Positions 9,015-18,817 are shown, counted from the stretch's first letter. The stretch: DNA of 64,000 nt from Schleiferilactobacillus shenzhenensis LY-73 (GCF_000469325.1 NZ_KI271589.1:1-64000), one strand, 5' to 3'. The notes: a model not told the origin generated them from the sequence alone. Translations and numbers: made by a program.

Positions 9015-9042
9015 TTGACATGTGGGAAATACAGCTTATACT
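9015..9042 (+). promoter_or_regulatory. sigma-A promoter of the GT8 gene
   Basis: TTGACA (9015-9020), 16-base spacer, TATACT (9037-9042). It lies about 70 bases before the preferred GT8 start. Confidence 0.7.
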
Positions 9043-9111
9043 TCTCTTTGAGTGAGCACTCAATTTATTTCAGAAAATTGCTTGCCTAATAAACGAAAAG
9101 GTTGTGATCCA

Positions 9112-10077
9112 ATGGCCCAAACAAGCACGCGGATCCCATTATTCTTCTCCGTCGACGACCGGTATGTTCCCTTTCTCTCTGTGGCTTTGACCTCCATCGA
9201 AGCCCATGCCAACCCGGCCGACCAGTACGACGTCTACATTCTCCACGAAGGCATCGCGCAGACTTATCAAGAGCGGTTGCTCAAGCTGGCCACATCGCAG
9301 TTCAACATTCGCTTCATGAAGATGGACGACACCAGCCTCGGCAAAAAAATGGGTGGTGATCAAGCTAAACTGCGGGGCGATTATGTCACGCTGACCATTT
9401 ACTTCCGGCTGTTCATCGCGGACATGTTCCCCCAATACGATAAGGCACTGTATTTGGACGCCGACATCACCGTTCTGCACGACATCGGTGACCTGTACCG
9501 CACGGATCTCGGTGATAAGCTGATTGCAGCGACGGAAGATACCTTCCTTTCTCACGATGAACGCGGTACTCGCTACGTGCTGGAAGCCTTGGGCATGCCC
9601 ACCAACGAGTACGTGAATTCCGGCGTCATGGTCATGAACTTGAAGGCACTGCGGGAAACACGTTTCAGCGATGTTTTTCTGCAAATGATGAATCAGTACC
9701 ACTTCCACACCATTGCCCCCGACCAGGATTACTTAAACGTCATCACCAACGGCCACATCAAGTATTTGGACCCGAGCTGGAACGATCTGTCCCGGACCCC
9801 GCCAGAATTGGTGCCGAATCCCAAGCTGGTACACTACAACCTCTTCCGCAAGCCCTGGCACTTCGATAACGTCAAGGACGGCCAGTACTTCTGGGAATAC
9901 GCGAAGGACTCGGACTTCTATCCAGACATCCTGAAGATCAAGGCGGACTTCACCCCGGATCAGCAAGCGGCAGAAGCTAAGAAGCTGGACGAGATGCTGG
10001 ATTATGCCATTCAGATCACCCAGGACAAGGTTAATTTTCGGACCGCCGGTGTGAAGAACGCCATCCCGATGGCCTGA
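9112..10077 (+). CDS. glycosyltransferase family 8
   Basis: A 321-residue GT8 protein. It opens with the nucleotide-sugar fold (PLFFSVDDRYVPFLSVAL) and carries the metal-binding DxD motif at Asp116-Asp118 in ALYLDADITVL, followed by the family's NSGVMVMNL and a late HYN region. GT8 enzymes transfer glucose or galactose from UDP-sugar with retention, in lactobacilli often onto wall glycans, lipopolysaccharide-like acceptors or surface proteins. The acceptor here is unknown, but the divergent neighbour is a large surface protein, a possible target. I used ATG 9112 because it directly precedes the fold; ATG 9052 would add 20 unconserved residues. Confidence 0.85.
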   Translation: MAQTSTRIPLFFSVDDRYVPFLSVALTSIEAHANPADQYDVYILHEGIAQTYQERLLKLATSQFNIRFMKMDDTSLGKKMGGDQAKLRGDYVTLTIYFRLFIADMFPQYDKALYLDADITVLHDIGDLYRTDLGDKLIAATEDTFLSHDERGTRYVLEALGMPTNEYVNSGVMVMNLKALRETRFSDVFLQMMNQYHFHTIAPDQDYLNVITNGHIKYLDPSWNDLSRTPPELVPNPKLVHYNLFRKPWHFDNVKDGQYFWEYAKDSDFYPDILKIKADFTPDQQAAEAKKLDEMLDYAIQITQDKVNFRTAGVKNAIPMA

Positions 10078-10122
10078 CATTATCTTTTTTAATTCAGAAG
10101 GGACTGGGACAAAATTCTCCCT

Positions 10123-10910
10123 CGACGCCGTGCCAAAGCTGTCTTCTTAGAAACGCCGGCCAACCCCACGCTGCGCGTCTACGACATCCCCAAACTGGCC
10201 GACCTCGCCCACCGGCACGGGGCCTTGCTTATCGTGGACAATACGTTCATGACCGGTTACCTGCAAAAGCCGCTCACCCTGGGCGCCGACGCGACCGTGT
10301 ATTCCGCCACCAAGTTCTACGGCGGCCACGCCGACTTGAACGCTGGCTCCATCACCTTGAACGATACCGATCTTTACAACGAGTTTTTCTTCTATCAAAA
10401 TACGCTGGGCGCGACCCTCAGTCCCTTCGACAGCTACACCTTGCTGCGGGGCATTCGCACCTTAGCCATCCGGCTCGATCGCCAGCAAGAAAACGTGGCT
10501 GCCGTCATTGCCGCCCTCAAGCGGCATCCGGCGATCGACCAGGTCCTCTATCCGGGCTGGTACTCCCCTGCCGAAGCGGCCATTCAGAAGAAGCAGGCGC
10601 GGGGGTTCGGCGCGGTGATTTCTTTCTCCGTCAAGCCTAGCGTTGACCTGGGCGTCTTCTTCGAGAAGCTCCAGCTCATCGACTTGGCCGTCAGTCTGGG
10701 CGGGGTGGAATCCCTCGTCTGTCGGCCGACCACCATGACCCACGCCCCTACCCCAAGGACAAGCTGCAGAAGATCGGCGTCCGTGACAACCTGGTTCGCT
10801 TCGCGGTCGGGATCGAGAACAAGGACGACATCATCTATGATCTTTCTCAGGCCTTGACCATTGCCCAGGCGAGTGGTCAGGTATTGGATAGAAAGGCGGA
10901 CTTGCAGTAG
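10123..10910 (+). pseudogene. remnant of a cystathionine gamma-synthase/lyase-type PLP enzyme
   Basis: The reading frame shows the middle and end of a Cys/Met-metabolism PLP enzyme: FLETPANPTLRVYDI, then IVDNTFMTGYLQKP, and the lysine motif SATKFYGGHADL that binds PLP. Roughly the first 130-150 residues expected in this family are absent, with no start codon or ribosome site; the homology begins abruptly near 10137. Near 10743-10748 one base is missing: the frame then breaks, while the +1 frame continues the family C-terminus (YPKDKLQKIGVRDNLVRFAV) to the TAG at 10908. Two independent lesions mark it as dead. The left end probably reflects a deletion joining it to the region after the GT8 gene. 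Confidence 0.85.
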
Positions 10911-11130
10911 TGGTCCAGATTGTTTTCAAATCTCCCTTTTCGGCGAAGACACTTCCGCTAAAAAAAACGCGTGTTCCGCACGCCGCGCCTCATCGTGAAA
11001 TAATTAGTTCCTGCGAGATGTGGTCCAGGCAAATTTCTGGTATCCTTAACGGTGTAAATATTCGTAAAACAACGAGTGGCCCACTCGACGCCCGCCGAAC
11101 ACCGCTCCATGATATGAGGAGGAATTCCAC

Positions 11131-12090
11131 TTGCATCATTCGCATAGAATCGTCCAAAAGCTGGGGATCGCTCTGCTGCTTGGTCTGGGTGTCGGGGTCG
11201 CTGTGACGACACCGGCCGCTGAAGCTGCTGCCTTCGCCCAATTCGCCGATGTCGCCAGTTACCAACCGGACGATGTCGTCTTCTTTAAGTCCTTGGCTAC
11301 CAACGAGGTCGCCGGGGTCGTTGTGAAACTAACGGAGGGTAGTGCCGACGGGGATGCTTACGTGAATCCAAAGGCTGGTGCCCAAATCAAAGCCGCCCAG
11401 GCATCTGGATTGAAAGTCAGCCTGTATCACTATGCCCGTTACAATAGCGCGGATGAAGCCCGTGATGAAGCCGACTTTTTTGCTGATACAGCGGATCAAT
11501 TCGGACTCGGAAAAAACACGGTCGTTGTGGATGACGTTGAGGATTCATCTTTGGCGGACCCTTACAATGATACAGTGGCTTTTCAATCCGAGCTGGCCGC
11601 CCGCGGTTTCAACAACCAGGTCACCTACTCGATGGCTTCCTGGTTCTGGAATAATAAGGTGCCGCGTAATTATCCTATTTGGGTGGCCAATTATGGCGTT
11701 GACTCACCGCAAGTGGATAATGCCGCCGCCTGGCAGTACACTAATAACTACCAAGGCAAAAATGTCGATATGAGTTATGATTTTACCGGCATCTTTACCA
11801 ATAGCACCAACAACAGTTCAGGGTCATCAACCAATAATAATCAGCCGACGCCGACCGTCACCAAAAACGCGGTCGCGCAAATCAAATACGTCCCTGGATA
11901 CAGTGTTGCCCTATGGAATGGCTACGGTGCGGCCCGTACTTTCTCCGGACGCAAATTACCGCATAATTCCCGGTGGAAGGTTGTCAAACAAATCCAAGTC
12001 AATGGTCACTATTGGTACAATGTGGGTACCAATCAGTGGATTGACGCGCAATATACCGACCATCCTAATGGCTTCAGCAACCTTTCGTAG
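11131..12090 (+). CDS. exported GH25 lysozyme (N-acetylmuramidase) with C-terminal SLAP domain
   Basis: A 319-residue secreted protein. Residues 1-34 are a signal peptide ending near AEA. The GH25 domain follows, with the family's DVASYQ (Asp40), the barrel strand VVVKLTEG and the catalytic pair in VVVDDVEDSS (Asp135 and Glu137). A Ser/Asn/Pro linker leads to a SLAP-like domain (about 245-305) related to those on the 905-aa surface protein. It would cleave the beta-1,4 bond after N-acetylmuramic acid while tethered to the wall. The start is TTG at 11131, fixed by AGGAGG eight bases upstream; no ATG start keeps the signal peptide intact. Confidence 0.88.
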   Translation: MHHSHRIVQKLGIALLLGLGVGVAVTTPAAEAAAFAQFADVASYQPDDVVFFKSLATNEVAGVVVKLTEGSADGDAYVNPKAGAQIKAAQASGLKVSLYHYARYNSADEARDEADFFADTADQFGLGKNTVVVDDVEDSSLADPYNDTVAFQSELAARGFNNQVTYSMASWFWNNKVPRNYPIWVANYGVDSPQVDNAAAWQYTNNYQGKNVDMSYDFTGIFTNSTNNSSGSSTNNNQPTPTVTKNAVAQIKYVPGYSVALWNGYGAARTFSGRKLPHNSRWKVVKQIQVNGHYWYNVGTNQWIDAQYTDHPNGFSNLS

Positions 12091-12118
12091 TACAATAGTT
12101 TTTTGAGGAGGTTACACC

Positions 12119-12586
12119 ATGCATAAGAAGATCGCATTACCGTTACTCGGCTTGGCCCTGCTGCTCACCCTTGGCGCCTGCAGCTCGGGCAACAAATCCA
12201 CTGCTGCATCAAGCAGCAAAGCGAAGACAGAGACGGTCGCTAAGTCGAGCAGCACGGACAGCAGCAGCACCACGTCCAGCAGCTCGTCCAGCGAGAGCAG
12301 CAGTACCAGTTCCAGCAGCGCCTCTGGTCAGAGTTCGAGTTCATCATCCAGTTCCAGTGCCACCCAGATTACCAGCTCCGACGCCGCCATCAATGCGTTG
12401 AAGCCCACTGCCGCAGCTAAGTTTGCCAATGACGCACCGCTGGTTTACGCGTTCGACAAACAAGTTACCGTAAACGGCAAATCTGCTTACCAAATCGAAG
12501 TCGGTAAAAACAATGGTCGCAGTACGATTGCTCTGTACAATGTCTTCCCCGACGGTACCATTCAACTGGTTAAAACATACAAATAG
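12119..12586 (+). CDS. Ser-rich lipoprotein
   Basis: A 155-residue lipoprotein: basic start (MHKK), hydrophobic segment and lipobox LGAC with the lipidated Cys at about residue 21. Residues 22-90 are nearly all Ser with some Thr and Ala, a flexible and possibly glycosylated spacer through the wall. The C-terminal ~65 residues form a small globular domain (VYAFDKQVTVNGKSAYQIEV; YNVFPDGTIQLVKTYK) that I do not recognise beyond a general resemblance to small lactobacillar lipoprotein domains. It starts 28 bases after the lysozyme gene with its own GAGGAGG, and both share the terminator at 12611. Confidence 0.82.
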   Translation: MHKKIALPLLGLALLLTLGACSSGNKSTAASSSKAKTETVAKSSSTDSSSTTSSSSSSESSSTSSSSASGQSSSSSSSSSATQITSSDAAINALKPTAAAKFANDAPLVYAFDKQVTVNGKSAYQIEVGKNNGRSTIALYNVFPDGTIQLVKTYK

Positions 12587-12610
12587 TCAGTACAATTTCA
12601 CGATGTGCCA

Positions 12611-12638
12611 GCGGTCCTCTGCAGAGGGCCGCTTTTTT
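12611..12638 (+). terminator. terminator of the lysozyme-lipoprotein unit
   Basis: GCGGTCCTCT pairs with AGAGGGCCGC (one mismatch) and is followed by six T residues. Confidence 0.85.
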
Positions 12639-12823
12639 GTATCGGGCGGCGCTGAGCAGCTTGGCCGCCCAAGCTCAGTGGCACTTGGATTTGGGCTTTG
12701 CGTCTGTAGCTGCGCCGTCCTGCTCGGCAGCATCCGCTTTGTCGTTCGATGAACACAGTGCGGTCAGCAGCAAGCCCAATGTCGAATTTTGCTTCCCGTT
12801 AATCATATTATCTGAATCTCAAA

Positions 12824-12854
12824 AGTCTTGATAAACAAAGGGTTTATCAAGACT
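12824..12854. repeat. 13-base perfect inverted repeat upstream of the sucrose operon
   Basis: AGTCTTGATAAAC (12824-12836) faces GTTTATCAAGACT (12842-12854) around AAAGG. There is no T run, so it reads better as a regulator-binding site or mRNA structure than as a terminator. It lies about 35 bases upstream of the sucrose operator. The 12640-12820 stretch before it shows no convincing gene. Confidence 0.6.
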
Positions 12855-12887
12855 CGATCGTGGTTTCCTCAGCCCTCAACAAATAAA

Positions 12888-12929
12888 AATTGTCAAGCGC
12901 TTGACAATTCATCTGGCACCGGTTACAGT
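12888..12929 (+). promoter_or_regulatory. sucrose operon promoter with overlapping LacI-type operator
   Basis: A 22-base perfect palindrome (12888-12909), TTGTCAAGCGCTTGACAA with AA and TT flanks, overlaps the -35 hexamer TTGACA (12901-12906). A TACAGT -10 lies 17 bases on (12924-12929). The AAGCGCTT core is typical of LacI-family operators and also of CcpA cre sites. The product of the LacI gene at the operon's end is the natural ligand; CcpA could also bind. Confidence 0.8.
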
Positions 12930-12987
12930 ATAACCGTAGAAATGAAAAGGCTTTTAGGGATGCACCACCATCAAGGAGGATTTCACC

Positions 12988-14943
12988 ATGAAACATGCAG
13001 AAGTGGCCAAACGCGTGCTGGCCGACATCGGCTCGGACAACATTCAAGCCGCCGCCCATTGTGCCACCCGGTTACGGCTGGTCTTGAAGGACGACAAGAA
13101 AATTGATCAAAAGGCGCTGGATAACGATCCGGACGTGAAAGGCACGTTCGAAACCAACGGCCAGTACCAGATCATCATCGGACCCGGGGACGTGGATAAG
13201 GTCTACGACAACCTGATCAAGCTCACCGGGCTGAAAGAAGCCACGACGGATGACTTGAAGAAAGTAGCGGCGACCAACGCCAAAACCAACCCGATCCTGG
13301 ACTTATTCAAACTGCTTTCTGATATCTTTATCCCCATCATCCCGGCCCTGGTCGCCGGCGGGCTGCTCATGGCCCTGAACAACGTCTTGACCGCCCAGAA
13401 CCTCTTCGGTGCCCAGTCGGTCGTGCAGATGGTGCCTGGCATCAAGGGCTTCGCTGACATGGTGAACGCCATGGCCTCTGCCCCGTTTGCTTTCTTGCCG
13501 ATCCTCATCGGCTACTCGGCCACCAAACGCTTCGGCGGTAATCCTTACTTAGGCGCGACCATGGGCATGATCATGGTCTTGCCCTCCCTGGTCAACGGCT
13601 ATAACGTGGCGGCGGTCACGGCGGCCGGCAAGATGACCTACTGGAACGTCTTCGGGCTGCACATTGCCCAAGCCGGCTATCAGGGTCAAGTCCTGCCGAT
13701 CCTCGGCGTGGCCTTCATCCTGGCCACGCTGGAGAAGTTCTTCCACAAGCACCTCAAAGGCGCTGTGGACTTCACCTTCACCCCGATGCTGGCCATTGTC
13801 ATTACCGGCTTTCTCACTTTCACCATCGTGGGGCCGGTCCTGCGTACCGTCTCGGACGGCTTGACCACCAGCCTGGTATGGCTGTACAACACCACCGGCT
13901 GGGTCAGCATGGGGATCTTCGGTCTGTTCTACTCGGCCATCGTCATTACCGGCTTGCACCAGACCTTCCCGGCGATTGAGACGCAGCTGCTCGCGCAGAA
14001 AGCCACCACCGGCGGTTCATTCATCTTCCCGGTGGCTTCCATGGCGAACATCGCCCAAGGCGGTGCCGCTGCGGCCATCTTCTTCGCCACGAAGGACAGT
14101 AAGCAGAAGGCGTTGGCCTCTGCTTCCAGTGTTTCGGCCATGCTCGGCATTACTGAACCGGCCATCTTCGGGGTCAACTTGAAGCTGAAGTTCCCCTTCA
14201 TCTGCGCGGCCATTTCTTCTGGGATCGCCAGCGCCCTGCTCGGTCTGTTCCACGTACTGTCCGTTTCCATGGGACCGGCCGGCTTGATCGGCTTCGTCTC
14301 CATCGCACCGCAATCGATTCTCTGGTTCATGCTCTGCGCCATCGTTTCCCTCGTCATTTCCTTCAGCACCACCTTCGTCTACGCGAAGCGGGTCCTGAAG
14401 GCACCAGTGGCCGAAGAAGCTGCTGACGACACGACCGTTTCTGAACCGGCTGTCAGCGACGAAGTCATCATGGCCCCCGTTACCGGCCAAGTCGAAGACA
14501 TCAGCAAGGTCAATGACCAGGTCTTCGCCACCGGCATCATGGGCCAAGGCATCGCCATTATCCCAGAGTCCGACCAAGTTGTGGCCCCGGCCGCTGGGAC
14601 GGTCACTGTCAGCTACCCCACGAAGCACGCGTACGGCATCAAGTCCGACTTGGGCGCCGAGATCCTCATTCACTTGGGCATCGATACGGTCAACCTCAAG
14701 GGCGAGCACTTCACCAGTAATGTCCAGCAGGGGGACCGGGTCAATGCCGGCGACCTCCTTGGTACCTTCGACCGGGCCGCGTTGAAGCAGGCCGGTTACG
14801 ACGACACCGTGATGGTGGTCATCACCAACACCGCCGCCTACGCCGATGTCCAGCCCATTTCTCAAGACGCCGTCACGGCCGACAAGCAATTGATTGCCCT
14901 GACCGCTCAGAGTGCCAACGCGCCTGTTGCCGCCAACATCTAA
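12988..14943 (+). CDS. scrA: sucrose-type PTS permease, EIIBCA
   Basis: A 651-residue fused PTS permease. EIIB (1-90) has the phosphocysteine Cys25 in [15 protein letters not shown] (about 105-460) has ten or so membrane spans and the family motif [16 protein letters not shown] (about 490-640) has the phospho-His562 in [11 protein letters not shown]. It would import sucrose and phosphorylate it to sucrose-6-phosphate using HPr and its own EIIA. The assignment to sucrose over other glucosides rests on the next gene, a GH32 fructosidase, and the LacI regulator after it. Strong AGGAGG precedes the ATG. Confidence 0.9.
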   Translation: MKHAEVAKRVLADIGSDNIQAAAHCATRLRLVLKDDKKIDQKALDNDPDVKGTFETNGQYQIIIGPGDVDKVYDNLIKLTGLKEATTDDLKKVAATNAKTNPILDLFKLLSDIFIPIIPALVAGGLLMALNNVLTAQNLFGAQSVVQMVPGIKGFADMVNAMASAPFAFLPILIGYSATKRFGGNPYLGATMGMIMVLPSLVNGYNVAAVTAAGKMTYWNVFGLHIAQAGYQGQVLPILGVAFILATLEKFFHKHLKGAVDFTFTPMLAIVITGFLTFTIVGPVLRTVSDGLTTSLVWLYNTTGWVSMGIFGLFYSAIVITGLHQTFPAIETQLLAQKATTGGSFIFPVASMANIAQGGAAAAIFFATKDSKQKALASASSVSAMLGITEPAIFGVNLKLKFPFICAAISSGIASALLGLFHVLSVSMGPAGLIGFVSIAPQSILWFMLCAIVSLVISFSTTFVYAKRVLKAPVAEEAADDTTVSEPAVSDEVIMAPVTGQVEDISKVNDQVFATGIMGQGIAIIPESDQVVAPAAGTVTVSYPTKHAYGIKSDLGAEILIHLGIDTVNLKGEHFTSNVQQGDRVNAGDLLGTFDRAALKQAGYDDTVMVVITNTAAYADVQPISQDAVTADKQLIALTAQSANAPVAANI

Positions 14944-14964
14944 TCAGGAAGAAAGGGACTGCCC

Positions 14965-16440
14965 ATGATCGCAGAATGGAATCGCGACTTACGTTACCGC
15001 CCGTATAATGAATGGCCCGCCAGTCAGGTTGCCGGGCTGCGCCGCCAAGTCCAGGCTTCGCCCTGGCGGCTGCATTACCACATCCAGCCCACCACGGGCC
15101 TGCTCAACGACCCCAACGGTTTCAGTTTCTTCAACGGCCGCTGGCAGTTATTCTATCAGGCCTTTCCCTTCGGCCCGGTGCACGGGCTGAAGTCCTGGGT
15201 GCGGATGAGCAGCACAGACCTGATCCACTGGGAGAACGACGGTGAAGCCGTCATTCCGGACACCCCGTATGACGCCCAAGGGGCCTACTCGGGTTCTGCG
15301 CTGCCCCTGGCCGACCAGCTTTTCTTAATGTATACCGGCAACGTGCGCAATGGCAGCTGGCAGCGCCATGCGTACCAGGTAGGTGCGTGGATGGACCAGA
15401 CGGGGCGGGTAGAAAAGCTCGCCAAGCCGCTGATTCAAGCGCCGCCTGCGGGCTTCACGGATGAATTCCGCGATCCCCAGCTGACCTTGGCCGACGATGG
15501 TCGTTTCCGGGTCCTCTTGGGCGGTCAAACTCGGGCCAAGCAAGGGATGCCGCTGATCTATGAGGGGGAGACCCTGTCTGACCTGCACTTCCGGGGCACC
15601 CTGCGCACCGGCATCGAGGGGCGCAGCGGGTATATGATCGAATGCCCCAATCTGGTCACGGTGGACGGTCACCCAACGTTCATCTTCTGTCCCCAGGGCA
15701 TGGCGCAGAGCGTCGCGGCCTATGATAATATCTTCCCGAATATGGTGATCACCGCCGCAGGGGTAGACTGGGAGACCTTGACATTACAGGCGCCCAGGAC
15801 CCCCGCCAATCTGGACGAAGGCTTCGACGTGTATGCTTCCCAAGCCTTCACGGCACCAGACGGCCGCACCCTGCTGAGCAGCTGGATCGGTCTGCCCGAT
15901 GTCACCGCCCCGGATAGCCGGGACGGCTGGGCCAATTGCCTGAGCCTGGTCAAAGAGCTGCATTACCGGGATGGGCAGCTGTACCAGTACCCCGTGGCCG
16001 AGACTAAACGGCTGCGCGGGGAAGCGCGGCCGCTGCATATTGCCAGCGGCACCGACAGCTTTATCGGCACGGGCGACCACTATGAATTGGCGCTGCACGC
16101 CGACGCAGACACGCCGCTGACCTTGACGATTGCCGGCGTGCGCGTCACATTGGACACAACGACTGGGCAGGTCCTGGTCGACCGCAGCCGCGCTGGCGTC
16201 CCCTTCGCCACCGACTGGGGCACCACTCGGCGTTTCACCCTGCCGGCTCACCAGCCGGTCACCCTCAACGCGTTCGTCGATACCTCGGTGATGGAGTTAT
16301 ACTTTAATAATGGGCAGAAAGTCTGCACGGTGCGTTTCTTCCCCCAGACTCCGACCGATACGCTGCAGCTGAATACGGCAGCACCCGAGGCCGTCCACGC
16401 CACGCTGTACCCGCTGACGGCACTCGACATTAATAACTAG
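14965..16440 (+). CDS. scrB: sucrose-6-phosphate hydrolase, GH32
   Basis: A 491-residue GH32 enzyme. The five-bladed propeller carries LLNDPNG (nucleophile Asp49), the FRDP motif (EFRDPQL) that stabilises the transition state, and the acid/base Glu in MIECPNL. A C-terminal beta-sandwich follows. It hydrolyses sucrose-6-phosphate to glucose-6-phosphate and fructose in the cytoplasm; there is no signal peptide. It starts 21 bases after the PTS gene with GAAGAAAGG before the ATG, so the two are co-transcribed. Confidence 0.93.
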   Translation: MIAEWNRDLRYRPYNEWPASQVAGLRRQVQASPWRLHYHIQPTTGLLNDPNGFSFFNGRWQLFYQAFPFGPVHGLKSWVRMSSTDLIHWENDGEAVIPDTPYDAQGAYSGSALPLADQLFLMYTGNVRNGSWQRHAYQVGAWMDQTGRVEKLAKPLIQAPPAGFTDEFRDPQLTLADDGRFRVLLGGQTRAKQGMPLIYEGETLSDLHFRGTLRTGIEGRSGYMIECPNLVTVDGHPTFIFCPQGMAQSVAAYDNIFPNMVITAAGVDWETLTLQAPRTPANLDEGFDVYASQAFTAPDGRTLLSSWIGLPDVTAPDSRDGWANCLSLVKELHYRDGQLYQYPVAETKRLRGEARPLHIASGTDSFIGTGDHYELALHADADTPLTLTIAGVRVTLDTTTGQVLVDRSRAGVPFATDWGTTRRFTLPAHQPVTLNAFVDTSVMELYFNNGQKVCTVRFFPQTPTDTLQLNTAAPEAVHATLYPLTALDINN

Positions 16441-16448
16441 GAGAATGC

Positions 16449-17441
16449 ATGATGGCGACATTGAACGACGTCGCGGCGGTAGCCGGGGTCTCCCCCACCA
16501 CCGTGTCCCGCGTGATCAACAATTACGGATCATTGAGTGAAAAAACCAAGACTAAGGTCTTCGCCGCCATGCGGGAGTTGAATTACGCGCCCAATAACTT
16601 GGCCCGCTCATTATCCGGGAAGAAGACCCAGCTCGTCGGCTTGATCTTTCCCTCCGTCAGCAACCCCTTCTTCGGGGAGCTGGTGGCCACGCTGGAGAAC
16701 ACGCTGTTCGCTGCCGGGTACAAGACGATCCTCTGCAACTCCGCCAACAACGCCGACAAGGAACGGGCCTACCTGCGCATGCTGGCGGCCAACCAAGTCG
16801 ACGGCATCATCACCAGTACGCATAATCTTGGGATCACGGAGTATCAGAAAATCGCGCTGCCCATCGTGGCCTTCGACCGCAACTTGGCGCCGACGATCCC
16901 CATCGTCAGCAGCGACAACTACCAGGGCGGGCGCATTGCCGCTGAAGCCCTGGTCAGCCAAGGCTGCCGGCATATCGTCATGCTGGTCAGTTCCGCAGAG
17001 ACGCCGGAACCGACCAACGACCGTCAGCGGGCCTACGCGGATGTCTTGCAGCAGCACCACCTGACGCCGCAGGTCACTCCCCTGGGTTTCACCACGGATG
17101 TTAGTGTGAAGCGATTGACCATCCGTACCTTGCTCCAAGACGATCCGACCATTGACGGGGTGTTTTGCAGTGACGATCTCACCGCGCTGCTGGTTTTGGA
17201 AGAAGCGGAGCAGCTGGGCAGAAAGGTGCCCGCTGACCTGAAGATCATCGGCTACGACGGCACGCCGTTCATGCAGGCGTATCATCCAGAGCTGGCCACC
17301 ATCCAGCAGCCGTTCAATGCCTTGGGCCAGCTGCTGATTGCCACATTGACCGCGTGCATTGACGGACGGCCGCCGAAAGTATTGGCGCCGCTGCCGGTGC
17401 AGCTGCGGCCGGGACGCACGCTGACGCTGGACTGGGCATAA
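16449..17441 (+). CDS. scrR: LacI-family repressor of the sucrose operon
   Basis: A 330-residue LacI/GalR regulator. Residues 1-25 form the helix-turn-helix (TLNDVAAVAGVSPTTVSRVI) with the hinge helix RSLSGKK near residue 55. The rest is the periplasmic-binding-protein-like effector domain. It begins eight bases after scrB, preceded by AGGAG, and closes the operon. It most likely binds the AAGCGCTT palindrome at 12888 and so represses its own operon until sugar or sugar phosphate binds. Confidence 0.9.
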   Translation: MMATLNDVAAVAGVSPTTVSRVINNYGSLSEKTKTKVFAAMRELNYAPNNLARSLSGKKTQLVGLIFPSVSNPFFGELVATLENTLFAAGYKTILCNSANNADKERAYLRMLAANQVDGIITSTHNLGITEYQKIALPIVAFDRNLAPTIPIVSSDNYQGGRIAAEALVSQGCRHIVMLVSSAETPEPTNDRQRAYADVLQQHHLTPQVTPLGFTTDVSVKRLTIRTLLQDDPTIDGVFCSDDLTALLVLEEAEQLGRKVPADLKIIGYDGTPFMQAYHPELATIQQPFNALGQLLIATLTACIDGRPPKVLAPLPVQLRPGRTLTLDWA

Positions 17442-17485
17442 GAAAAGAGACAGATTCGCACTTTGAATCTGTCTCTTTTCTTATG
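17437..17485. terminator. bidirectional terminator closing the sucrose operon
   Basis: Twenty-one-base perfect arms at 17437-17457 and 17465-17485 around GCACTTT. The left arm includes the scrR stop codon, and the stem core is AAAAGAGACAGATTC. T-rich on both strands. Confidence 0.9.
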
Positions 17486-17531
17486 CCCGGGTATGTAAGC
17501 ACCCGCCTGTGACGTCTGCCAATTTCTGTTC

Positions 17532-17537
17532 TATAAT
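17532..17537 (+). promoter_or_regulatory. -10 element of the LacD-type aldolase gene
   Basis: A perfect TATAAT about 50 bases before the start codon, with a weaker TGACG-like -35 about 16-18 bases upstream. The strong -10 and the aldolase's codon use fit a highly expressed gene. Confidence 0.6.
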
Positions 17538-17587
17538 AGAGGCGGTTTGAAAAATCAAACGAAACACAATAGGAGGCTATTTTATTC

Positions 17588-18604
17588 ATGAGTGTCAAAT
17601 TGAATGCGTCACAGTTGGAACACTTGAAGAAATTGTCAAACGACAGTAATGTCATTTCTGCCTTAGCCATTGACCAGCGCGGTTCGATCAAGCGGATGAT
17701 CGCCGAAGCAGGCAACAAGCCGGCTAACGAAACAGAAATCGTGGACTTCAAGAAGGCCGTTTCTTCTGAATTGACCAAGTATGCCAGTGCCATTCTGCTG
17801 GACCCTGAATACGGCCTGCCCGCGACCAAGGTTCGCGACCCGAAGTCTGGTCTGCTGCTGTCCTACGAGAAGACCGGCTACGATGCCACTGAACCTGGCC
17901 GCTTCCCAGATCTGATCGACAACCAGTCTGCTCTGCGGATCAAGAACGAGGGCGGCGACGCTGTTAAGTTCCTGCTCTATTATGATCCCGACGAACCCGA
18001 CAGCATCAACGACCGCAAGTATGCCTTCGTTGAGCGGGTCGGTGCCGAAGCCAAGGAGAACGGTCTGCCGCTGTTCTTGGAGCTGGTCACTTACGATGGC
18101 AAGAACGACAAGGGTTCTGCTGAAGAATTCGCCAAGGTTAAGCCCCACAAGGTCATTGCCGCGACGAAGGAATTCAGCAAGCCGCAATACAACGTTTCTG
18201 TCCTTAAGTTGGAAGTACCCGTCAACCAGAAGTTCGTTGAGGGCTACACCGACGAAGGCGTCAAGCCTGTCTATACCAAGGCGGAAGCTGCCGGCTACTA
18301 CAAGGAGCAATCCGAAGCCACTGACCTGCCCTTCATCTTCCTGTCCGCTGGTGTATCCAACGAACTGTTCTTGAAGGAACTGCAATTCGCCAAGGATGCC
18401 GGCTCCACGTTCAACGGTGTCCTTTGCGGCCGTGCAACTTGGAAGCCCGGCATCAAGCCGTTCGCTGTTGACGGCGAAGCTGCTGGCCGTAAGTGGTTGG
18501 AGACCGAGGGCCGTGCAAACATCGAGCGGTTGAACAAGGTCTTGGCTGACACGGCTACTCCTTGGACTGACAAGGTCGAAGAAGAGAATACCGTTAACGC
18601 CTAA
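17588..18604 (+). CDS. lacD: tagatose-1,6-bisphosphate aldolase (class I, LacD family)
   Basis: A 338-residue LacD-family aldolase. It starts with the conserved ALAIDQRGSIKRM and contains YGLPA, LLLSYEKTGYD and the VLKLEVPVN strand that holds the Schiff-base lysine. Class I enzymes of this family split tagatose-1,6-bisphosphate into dihydroxyacetone phosphate and glyceraldehyde-3-phosphate, and several also accept fructose-1,6-bisphosphate. No lacA, lacB or lacC is nearby, and the gene has its own strong promoter and terminator. It may therefore serve fructose or general glycolytic flux next to the sucrose operon, which is inference. Confidence 0.9.
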   Translation: MSVKLNASQLEHLKKLSNDSNVISALAIDQRGSIKRMIAEAGNKPANETEIVDFKKAVSSELTKYASAILLDPEYGLPATKVRDPKSGLLLSYEKTGYDATEPGRFPDLIDNQSALRIKNEGGDAVKFLLYYDPDEPDSINDRKYAFVERVGAEAKENGLPLFLELVTYDGKNDKGSAEEFAKVKPHKVIAATKEFSKPQYNVSVLKLEVPVNQKFVEGYTDEGVKPVYTKAEAAGYYKEQSEATDLPFIFLSAGVSNELFLKELQFAKDAGSTFNGVLCGRATWKPGIKPFAVDGEAAGRKWLETEGRANIERLNKVLADTATPWTDKVEEENTVNA

Positions 18605-18635
18605 GCACATTAATAATCTCCTTAACGACAAGAAG

Positions 18636-18670
18636 AAAGGAAGCTGCGAAAACCGCAGCTTCCTTTTTTG
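18636..18670 (+). terminator. terminator of the aldolase gene
   Basis: AGGAAGCTGCG pairs with CGCAGCTTCCT, followed by TTTTTT. Confidence 0.9.
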
Positions 18671-18817
18671 ATGCCTTGAGCACCTTTTCCTCTCTATCGT
18701 GCGCGACGAGACACAGATGACCGCGACGCTTCAAACCTATCGGATGCGCTGAGCTGCTCGGAAACCAAGTGACGGACACCATTAACCGACGCTACTGGCG
18801 TAAATTTTTTCTGCCAA

